Shown piece after piece: positions 57,612 through 64,000 of a stretch of DNA of 64,000 bases. The first letter of the stretch is position 1, and each line of letters starts with the position of its first letter. The DNA lies in NCBI RefSeq assembly GCF_009380165.1, contig NZ_WHUF01000003.1, positions 960,486 through 1,024,485 on the forward strand. Reading direction: 5' to 3'. The notes beneath the pieces were generated by a model that had not been told where the DNA came from, searched no databases, and saw only the letters and a list, made by a program, of their open reading frames with translations. A program made the position numbers and the translations under genes. The stretch comes from Rugamonas rivuli. Lineage in GTDB: Bacteria > Pseudomonadota > Gammaproteobacteria > Burkholderiales > Burkholderiaceae_D.

Positions 57612-60600
57612 CTAATCTCCCGCCAATGAAACCTTGAGCGGGAGATCTATCGTGAAACGCGTCCCTACATCGATCGCACTGTCGACACGTATGCTGCCGT
57701 CCAGCAGCGAGGTGACGATGTTGTAGGTGATGCTCAGGCCCAGGCCGTTGCCGCCCTGCCCCAGCTTGGTGGTGAAGAAGGGGTCGAAAATGCGCGCCTG
57801 ATGCTCGGTCTGGATACCCCTGCCGTCATCCTGGAACACGATCCTCACCTGCTCCGATCCCAGCCGCACCGCCCACATCTTGATGACGCCGCCGCTGCGG
57901 CCCTCGAACGCATGCAGCAGCGCGTTGTTGATCAGGTTGATGATGACCTGGCCGTACGGGCCGGGGAAGCTGTCCATCTGTATATCGTCCGGCATTTCCA
58001 GCTCCACCTGATGGCCCGCCTTGCGGATCTGGTTCTTCATCGTCGTGACGATTTCCTGGCTGGCCTGGTGCAGATTGAAATGGCGCCGCTTGGCGCTGGC
58101 CTGGTCCACCGCTACCTGCTTGAAACTGTTCACCAGTTCGGCCGCATTGTGCAGGCTGCGCATCAGCAGCGTCGACGCTTCGCGCGCGGCATCGATGAAG
58201 TTCTTCAAATCGGAACGGCGCAGCTGGTTCTGCTCCTGGCGCAGTTCGATCTCGGCCGTCTTGTCCTCCAGCGTGCTGGCGATCACCAGGCTGTTGCCGA
58301 TCGGCGTGTTCAGCTCGTGCGCGACGCCGGCCACCAGCGAGCCCAGCGCCGCCAGCTTCTCGCGCTCCACCAATTGCTGCTGGGTGTCGCGCAACTGCCG
58401 GTAGGAATCGGCGTTGGCGAACGCCACCGCCACGTAGGAAGCCAGCGTGGTCAGCATGTCGAGGTCGATGCGCTGGTAGGCGTGGGCGCGGTAGCTGTGC
58501 ACCGTGATCACGCCGCGCACCTGGCCGGCCACCGAGATCGGCACGTAGATCAGCGAGCGCGGCTCGGTCGGCAGCGAGCCGTCTTCCAGCGTGCCCATGT
58601 CGTCGGCACCGGACACCAGTTCCAGGTGTTCGATGTAGCGCGGGTATTCCTGCTCCAGGTCGTTGATGAACACTTCCTGCGCATGGGTGATGCACCACAC
58701 CGCCAGCTGGTTGGGCTCGCGCATGCTGCGGGTGTAGGGCGCGTAGCGCTTGCCCTTCTCCATCGCGAACGGGTACTCGATCAACTCTTCCTTGGGCCGG
58801 TAGATGCCGATGCCAAACACGCTGGCGTCCATCAGCGCATGCACCTGCTGGTACAGCATCGACATGATGGCTTCGCTGTCGAGGTTGGCCGTGATGCGGC
58901 GGCCGATGTCCGACAGCAGCGAAATATTCCGGTGGGCCAGCTCCACGCTTTCCTTCTGCCGCTCGACTTCGCGCTTCTGCCGTTCTATCGACTCCTTCTG
59001 CTGCACCAGCTCGCGCGTGCGGCTGCCGACTTCCGCCTCCAGCGCATGCTTCTGGCGCACCAGCATGCGGATGCGGATGCGGAACAGCAGGTAGGCGCTG
59101 CCCAGCGCCAGGATCAGCACCAGCAGCCGGAACCACCAGGTCTTCCACAACGGCGGCGCGATGATCACTTCCATCGCCACCGGCTCGCTGCTCCAGACGC
59201 CGTCCTTGTTGGCGGCCTTGACGCGGAAGACGTAGCGGCCGGGATCGAGGTTGGTGTAGGTGGCGAAGCGCTTGCCGGCGTCCGCCGTCACCCACTGCGG
59301 ATCGAAGCCCTCCAGCTGATAGGCAAAGCGGTTGCGCACCGGGTCGGCGTAGTGCAGGCCGGCGAATTCGAACGAGAACACGGCATCGCGATAGCTGAGC
59401 TTGAGCGTCTTCGCTTCGTAGATCGGCCCCTTGGCCAGCACATCGCTGCGCGGCTCGCCGGTCAGGATGGACTGGTTGAAGATGGAAAAGTCGGTGATCG
59501 ATACCGGTGGCGCATGCGGGTTGTCGTGGATGCGCGAGGGCTGGAACGCCGTCAGGCCGGACAGGCCGCCAAAGAACAGCGTGCCGTCGGCCGCCTTGTA
59601 GCCGGAGCCGATGAAGTAGGAGCCGTCGATCAGGCCGTCGCGCGAGGTGTATTCCTTGAACGCCCCGGTGTCGGGACTGAGCATCGTCAGGCCGGAGGTG
59701 CTGCTGATCCACAACCGTCCCTGCTCGTCGCTGATGATGGCGCCGATCGGATCCGGTGCGTGGGCCGCGCTGGTTGGGATAAAGCGGAAATGCAGTTCGC
59801 CGTCGGCGCCCTGTTCGGCGCGGCACAGGCCGGCTGCCGTGCCTATCCACAGGCGGCCCTTGTCGTCTTCGTAGGTGTAGTGCACGCGCTTGTGGCTGAG
59901 GCTATCCTCCTTGCCCGGCGTGTGGCGATAGTGGCGGAACTTGCCGGTGGCGCGGTCGAAACGGTCGAGGCCGTTTTCGGTGCCCACCCACAGCACGCCC
60001 TGGCGGTCCTCCATCAGCGAGTAGATGCGGCCGTCCAGGCTGTCGGGGTCGGCCGCGTCGTGGCGCCAGGTGTGGACCGCGCTGGTTTGCGGATCGATGC
60101 GGTGCAGGCCGGCCCTAGACGCCACCCAGATGGCGCCGGCGCGCTCGACCAGTATCCGCTGTATCGTCGCCGCAGCGGGCTCGGGGTCCAGCACGAAACG
60201 CGTGAACGGGCCGCCGGCCGCATCGCGCCAGGCCAGGCCGGTCGAGCTGCCGACCCACAGGCGGCCGCGCTTGTCGGTCTGCAGCGCCTGGATCTGGTCG
60301 CCAGGCAGGCTGGACGGATCGCGCTCGTTGTGGCGCCAGACTTCGGTTGCGCCGCTGACGCTGTCGAGCAGCGTCAAGCCATTGCCGGTGCCCAGCCAGT
60401 ACTTGTTGGGCCCGGCGCCGGTGATCACGCGCACCTTGTTGTTGCTGATGCTGGGCATCACGCCCGGATATTCGGTGTAGCGCTCGAAGCCGCCGCTGGT
60501 CAGGTCCACCCAGTCGAGGCCGGTGTACCAGTTGCCGACCCACAGCGTGCCGGTACGGTCCTGGTAGAGCGCGCTGATCTGGTTGTCGCCGACGCCGTGG

Positions 60601-61523
60601 CGGTCCTGGCTGTTATGACGGTAGGTGTAGAAGTGCCGCGAGACTGGATCGCGCCGCTTCAAGCCGTCGGCAAAGCTGCCGGCCCACAGCACGCCGTCGC
60701 TGTCGTGCAGCAGCGCGGTGATGCGCTGGTCGCGCAAGTCATCGGCCGCTTCCAGCGCGATGCGCTCGGCGCCGTCGACGCCCGGGCGCCAGGCCTGCAA
60801 GCCGTTCATGGTGCCCGCCCAGACCACGCCATCCGCGCCTATCGACAGCGACTGGATATTGTTGGCCGGCGCCGAGCCGCCCAGCGGATTCAGATGGCGG
60901 AACTTGCGGCCTCCGGCCACCAGCATCTCCAGGCCGCTGGCCGTGCCTACCCACAGATTGCCGGACTTGTCGCGCGCCAGCGCGCTGACGCGGTCGTCGC
61001 TGATGCTGTCGGCATCGGCCGCCGCATGGCGCAAGGTCTTCACCTGGCCGCTGGCGATATCGAGATGCTGCAAGCCGTCGCTGGTGGACAGCCACAGCCC
61101 CTGCTGGCCATCGCCGACGATGCTGAACACGGTCAGGTTGCCGCTCCGGCTGAGCTGGTGCACGAAGGACAGCGTGGCGGGATCGTAGCGGTCCAGCCCG
61201 CCCTTGCTGCCGATCCAGATGTTGCCGTTGCTGTCTTCGTACAGCGCGTGCACATAGTTGTCGAGCAGGCTGCGGGAGTTGGCGGGATCGTTCTTGAACG
61301 CGGTCATGCGGTAGCCGTCGTAACGGCTCAGGCCGGCCTGCGTGCCCAGCCACATATAGCCGTGGCGGTCCTGCAGCACGGCCGTTACCGATTCCTGCGT
61401 CAATCCCTGTTCGACGCCGAGGTGTTCGAATCGCAGGCTGAGCGGTGCGGCGCGCGCGATGGACAGCAACGCCAGCAAGAGCAAGCCGCATAAATAGACT
61501 GAACGTGTTGCGTAACCAGACAT
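57612..61523 (-). CDS. Giant sensor histidine kinase with beta-propeller, Y_Y_Y and GAF-type domains
   Basis: A 1303-residue membrane kinase. A signal peptide (to about residue 25) is followed by about 14 two-component-regulator propeller blades ('GYMWLGTQAGLSRYDG' type) to about residue 690, a Y_Y_Y domain (about 715-785), a membrane helix (about 795-815), a coiled coil, a GAF-like domain (about 870-1020), then HisKA with phospho-acceptor His1069 (GVAHELNTPIGN) and a HATPase with 'GNGLGLSI'. No receiver domain. No response regulator next to it. Ligand unknown. Confidence 0.9.
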   Translation of the reverse strand: MSGYATRSVYLCGLLLLALLSIARAAPLSLRFEHLGVEQGLTQESVTAVLQDRHGYMWLGTQAGLSRYDGYRMTAFKNDPANSRSLLDNYVHALYEDSNGNIWIGSKGGLDRYDPATLSFVHQLSRSGNLTVFSIVGDGQQGLWLSTSDGLQHLDIASGQVKTLRHAAADADSISDDRVSALARDKSGNLWVGTASGLEMLVAGGRKFRHLNPLGGSAPANNIQSLSIGADGVVWAGTMNGLQAWRPGVDGAERIALEAADDLRDQRITALLHDSDGVLWAGSFADGLKRRDPVSRHFYTYRHNSQDRHGVGDNQISALYQDRTGTLWVGNWYTGLDWVDLTSGGFERYTEYPGVMPSISNNKVRVITGAGPNKYWLGTGNGLTLLDSVSGATEVWRHNERDPSSLPGDQIQALQTDKRGRLWVGSSTGLAWRDAAGGPFTRFVLDPEPAAATIQRILVERAGAIWVASRAGLHRIDPQTSAVHTWRHDAADPDSLDGRIYSLMEDRQGVLWVGTENGLDRFDRATGKFRHYRHTPGKEDSLSHKRVHYTYEDDKGRLWIGTAAGLCRAEQGADGELHFRFIPTSAAHAPDPIGAIISDEQGRLWISSTSGLTMLSPDTGAFKEYTSRDGLIDGSYFIGSGYKAADGTLFFGGLSGLTAFQPSRIHDNPHAPPVSITDFSIFNQSILTGEPRSDVLAKGPIYEAKTLKLSYRDAVFSFEFAGLHYADPVRNRFAYQLEGFDPQWVTADAGKRFATYTNLDPGRYVFRVKAANKDGVWSSEPVAMEVIIAPPLWKTWWFRLLVLILALGSAYLLFRIRIRMLVRQKHALEAEVGSRTRELVQQKESIERQKREVERQKESVELAHRNISLLSDIGRRITANLDSEAIMSMLYQQVHALMDASVFGIGIYRPKEELIEYPFAMEKGKRYAPYTRSMREPNQLAVWCITHAQEVFINDLEQEYPRYIEHLELVSGADDMGTLEDGSLPTEPRSLIYVPISVAGQVRGVITVHSYRAHAYQRIDLDMLTTLASYVAVAFANADSYRQLRDTQQQLVEREKLAALGSLVAGVAHELNTPIGNSLVIASTLEDKTAEIELRQEQNQLRRSDLKNFIDAAREASTLLMRSLHNAAELVNSFKQVAVDQASAKRRHFNLHQASQEIVTTMKNQIRKAGHQVELEMPDDIQMDSFPGPYGQVIINLINNALLHAFEGRSGGVIKMWAVRLGSEQVRIVFQDDGRGIQTEHQARIFDPFFTTKLGQGGNGLGLSITYNIVTSLLDGSIRVDSAIDVGTRFTIDLPLKVSLAGD

Positions 61524-61567
61524 AGGGCAGCGTCTCCGAGATGCGACCCATTCTAATGCACAACAGC

Positions 61568-61597
61568 AAAAAACCCCATGAATTCACCGATGGGGCT
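61568..61597 (-). terminator. Intrinsic terminator after the serine hydrolase gene
   Basis: On the minus strand a stem with CCCCAT/ATGGGG (about 6-7 bp) and a 10-nt loop is followed by six T residues, 9 nt after the stop. It sits just upstream of the giant kinase gene on the same strand. Confidence 0.8.
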
Positions 61598-61605
61598 GAC
61601 CTCTG

Positions 61606-63558
61606 CTAACGTTCAGTAAAGATATATTCATGCTGACCGTCGCGTGTGGTCAACGTTCGCTTGCCGGACCGGCTGCCGACCACCAGCTCCAGGCCGGAGA
61701 AGGCGGCGGAGCTGGTCATGAAGGACATGCTGCCGTCCTCGTTCTTGTGCGTGCCGGCCGCGGTTTGCCATTCGCCAAAATCCAACATCAGCTGCTTGCC
61801 GTGGCGGCGTACGGTCAGGTCGCCCAGCTCGGCGCTGCGGTAATGCTGGGCCAGTCCCTTGACGGCACGTGCATCCGGCGGCAGCGAGGTCGAACGGCGC
61901 TCCTCCTTGCGCTCGGCCGCTCCGCGTTCGGCCGCGTTGTGCACGGAAGCCAGCGCCTCCGGCTTGCCGTCGTACAGGATTTCCATCAAACGCCGCAGCA
62001 TGGGGCGCAGCAGCATGCGTCCCTGGTCGGAGTTGGTCAGTATCACCGCGCCTGTGCCCTCGCCGGGAATCAGGTAGATGTCGCTCTTGTAGCCGAACAT
62101 GCTGCCGCCGTGATAAACGACCGGCACGCCCCATGCCGTCTCCAGCGACAGTCCCATGCCGTAGCTGCGGTTTTCGCCGGCGGCCACTTGCGGCTGGCGA
62201 CGCGCCAGCAAGGCGTCGGCGGACACCAGCTGTTTGCCGTCAGGGAGTTTGCCGAGATTGGCTTCGAGCTGGACATAGCGTATCAAGTCGTGTGCCGAAG
62301 TCCATACGCCGCCCGCAGGTCGGTGCGGCACCACTGAGTAATTAAAACTCATCGGCAGGACTTCGACTTTGCCGTCGAGGTTGTAGGCGTGCGGGCTGGC
62401 GTGGTTGGAGCGCAGCGCGCGCGCCATGTCGAAGGTGGTGTGGTGCATGCCCAGCGGCGTGAACAAGCGCGTCTGCATCGCCTCGTCGTATGCCGCGCCC
62501 AGCGGCAGGTTCGGATACGCGATGTGGCCGCCGATATAGCCTGCGGCCGAGGCCATCAGGTTGTTGTACTGGTAGACCTCGCCGAAGCCGCTGGTCGGAC
62601 TATTGGTGGCCAGCAGTTGCAGCGAGGTTTCCGGCGTGGCGTTCTTGAATTCGAAGATCCACTCCAGATCCTGGCGCGGCAGGCCGGTGCAAGCGCAGAC
62701 CAGATGTTTGACCTGCACCTTTTTCGTGGTCTCGGCGCTGCCCAGTTTGAACGCGGGATAGACTTCCGTTACCGGCTGGTCCCATTTCAGCTTGCCTTCA
62801 TCGACCAGCGTGGACAGCATCAGCGTGCTCATCCCCTTGGTGTTGGACGCGGCCATGAACAAGGTATCGGCATCGACCGGAGCCGGCTTGCCCAGCTCGC
62901 GCACGCCGAGGCCGCCTTCGAAGACGATCTTGCCGTGGTCCAGCAACGCATAGGACAGGCCGGGCACGCCGAGCGTCTTCATCGCTTCCTGCAGGAAGGC
63001 ATGCATCTGCTGCTGACGTTCACGGTCCAGCGGGTGGGCCGTGCGGCCGGCGAACGATTCCGGCACATAGTTCTTGGGACGCAGGCTTTGCTGCGCAAGG
63101 TCGAGGGCGGCATCGCGCTTGCCTACGGTCTGCTCGCTGCCGTCGAGCAGCAGTACGGTCCAGTTGTCGCCATCGCGGAAGGCTTCGGCATAGATCACCG
63201 CCTTTTCGCTGGGAGAGGTTTCATAGGAGGTCGCTTTGTGCTCCTGCCAGCCGTTGATGGCCTGTTCCACCGTCACCAGTTTGATGGTGCGCTTGAAGTT
63301 GGGCTGATAGCGTATCCATGCCGCCGCCGTGGCCGCTGCCGCATCGGCCGCTGCGACTTCGACCATCACCAGGCGCGTATCGCCTTCGGGCGCCTCCAGC
63401 ACGATCATGCCCGCTTCCTGGCGGGCGCTCCAGTCGCGCGCGCCGGTGATCTTGGATACGCCGGCCACCAGTGGCGTATCGGCTTCGAGTTTCTGTCCGT
63501 AAGCGGACGAGGTCAACGCCAGTGCGACAGCCACAGCGATCAGCGAAGGAAGCGACAT
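61606..63558 (-). CDS. Serine beta-lactamase-like hydrolase, class C fold
   Basis: A 650-residue exported protein. The start at 63558 has GGAG ahead of it and gives a signal peptide ('AVAVALALTSSAYG'). Residues about 195-520 form a penicillin-binding/class C domain with SNTK (Ser238-Lys241), a YNN motif in 'QYNNLMAS' and HGG in 'VVYHGGSMFG'. About 175 residues precede it and about 120 follow, both unrecognised. It may be an esterase or peptidase; antibiotic hydrolysis is unproven. It lies right after the rRNA operon. Confidence 0.88.
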   Translation of the reverse strand: MSLPSLIAVAVALALTSSAYGQKLEADTPLVAGVSKITGARDWSARQEAGMIVLEAPEGDTRLVMVEVAAADAAAATAAAWIRYQPNFKRTIKLVTVEQAINGWQEHKATSYETSPSEKAVIYAEAFRDGDNWTVLLLDGSEQTVGKRDAALDLAQQSLRPKNYVPESFAGRTAHPLDRERQQQMHAFLQEAMKTLGVPGLSYALLDHGKIVFEGGLGVRELGKPAPVDADTLFMAASNTKGMSTLMLSTLVDEGKLKWDQPVTEVYPAFKLGSAETTKKVQVKHLVCACTGLPRQDLEWIFEFKNATPETSLQLLATNSPTSGFGEVYQYNNLMASAAGYIGGHIAYPNLPLGAAYDEAMQTRLFTPLGMHHTTFDMARALRSNHASPHAYNLDGKVEVLPMSFNYSVVPHRPAGGVWTSAHDLIRYVQLEANLGKLPDGKQLVSADALLARRQPQVAAGENRSYGMGLSLETAWGVPVVYHGGSMFGYKSDIYLIPGEGTGAVILTNSDQGRMLLRPMLRRLMEILYDGKPEALASVHNAAERGAAERKEERRSTSLPPDARAVKGLAQHYRSAELGDLTVRRHGKQLMLDFGEWQTAAGTHKNEDGSMSFMTSSAAFSGLELVVGSRSGKRTLTTRDGQHEYIFTER

Positions 63559-63611
63559 GTGATGCTCCAATAGGCAAGTGAGAAATTGCCATATTAGCAT
63601 CCATTGGGACG

Positions 63612-63648
63612 AAAAAAAGCCCACCAAGATCACTTGGTGGGCTTTTTC
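63612..63648 (-). terminator. rRNA operon terminator
   Basis: A perfect 15-bp stem (AAAAAGCCCACCAAG and its complement) with loop ATCA; the A/T ends give T-runs in both directions. It lies just after the 3' end of 5S rRNA on the minus strand. Confidence 0.92.
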
Positions 63649-63658
63649 ATATAACTAG

Positions 63659-63772
63659 CCTGACGATAACCTACTTTCACACTGGTTGCAGCACTATCAT
63701 CGGCGCAGAGTTGTTTCACGGTCCTGTTCGGGATGGGAAGGGGTGGGACCAACTTGCTATGGTCATCAGGCA
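63659..63772 (-). rRNA. rrf: 5S ribosomal RNA
   Basis: About 114 nt. The minus strand starts TGCCTGATGACCATAGC, continues with the universal CCCATCCCGAAC core, and ends with GTAGGTTATCGTCAGGC that pairs with the start. Ends are set by this helix, within 1-2 nt. Confidence 0.93.
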
Positions 63773-63897
63773 TTGACTTGTACGAGCGACGCTTTCAGCG
63801 GCGCTCCGAATCTGGAATCAGTAAGTAAATGGGGTAATGAAGTTGTATCAACGAACGTTTCAACGTACTTCTCATTCACCATAACCTGCTAAGGTTA

Positions 63898-64000
63898 TAG
63901 GGACAAGCCGTACGGGCAATTAGTATCAGTTAGCTTAATGCATTACTGCACTTCCACACCTGACCTATCAACGTCCTGGTCTCGAACGACCCTTCAAAGA
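63898..64000 (-). rRNA. rrl: 23S ribosomal RNA, 3' end only
   Basis: About 100 nt of the 3' end enter the window on the minus strand. GTTGATAGGTCAGGTGTGG and the terminal ACTGATACTAATTGCC segment match the 3' end of bacterial 23S rRNA. The 125-nt spacer to 5S contains no tRNA. The exact 3' end is set only by similarity to E. coli. Confidence 0.9.

Noticed and set aside
57801..61493. A 1230-codon open frame on the plus strand opposite the giant kinase
   Set aside because: Antisense shadow of a clear coding gene; composition (Ala/Arg/Gln/His) is that of reversed GC-rich codons.
63773..63897. tRNA gene in the 23S-5S spacer
   Set aside because: No cloverleaf or T-loop consensus is visible; the spacer is only about 125 nt.

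Overview
The window is a GC-rich chromosomal segment of a betaproteobacterium, most likely an Oxalobacteraceae member of the Massilia/Duganella group. This placement rests on the core-gene order (birA-coaX, mreBCD-mrdA-rodA-rlpA, gatCAB, metXW, gshAB with a PTS phosphorelay, glnK-amt, ubiK, comM), on a PEP-CTERM protein, and on the 3' end of an rRNA operon at the right edge. It is inferred by reading, not by database search. I see no insertion sequence, prophage, CRISPR array or tRNA gene. No gene-free stretch exceeds about 300 bases.

Region by region. 1-1.5 kb: the end of birA, coaX and a SPOR-domain protein. 1.5-3.7 kb: a short-chain dehydrogenase divergent from a LysR regulator, and a small protein resembling a RiPP leader. 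3.7-14 kb: a long minus-strand cell-shape operon transcribed mreB-mreC-mreD-mrdA-rodA-rodA-mrdA-rlpA, in which both members of the elongasome peptidoglycan polymerase occur twice in mirrored order. 14.3-17.7 kb: gatCAB for indirect Asn/Gln-tRNA charging. 17.8-22.7 kb: a GNAT / LprI-like protein / GNAT / beta-propeller histidine kinase run. 22.7-29 kb: a tightly packed minus-strand set of exported proteins (PEP-CTERM protein, phosphoesterase, MauG-like dihaem enzyme, unknown, exported SurE, lipoprotein). 29.2-31.8 kb: a nucleotidyltransferase-like protein and outer-membrane or exported proteins. 32-35.7 kb: an RstAB-like two-component pair, then a BlaI repressor with an M56/TonB_C membrane peptidase. 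35.7-43.3 kb: a lipase-like hydrolase, pyrE, xth, and the metX-metW-ampG-M48-pseudouridine synthase operon. 43.4-48.3 kb: gshA-gshB-EIIA-HPr-EI. 48.5-51.4 kb: porin-glnK-amt behind a readable sigma-54 promoter and NtrC-type site. 51.4-57.6 kb: ubiK, comM, an HNH-like protein, a SnoaL-like protein, an M1 aminopeptidase with a lipoprotein, and a DUF1840 protein. 57.6-63.6 kb: a giant beta-propeller sensor kinase and a serine beta-lactamase-like hydrolase. 63.6-64 kb: rrn terminator, 5S rRNA and the 3' end of 23S rRNA, all on the minus strand.

Most of the content is housekeeping. The parts that merit a second look are the mirrored duplication of mrdA and rodA, the exported phosphatase/dihaem cluster, the orphan RiPP-leader-like peptide, the M56-TonB_C/BlaI module with its palindromic operators, and the nitrogen-control signals upstream of the porin-glnK-amt operon.
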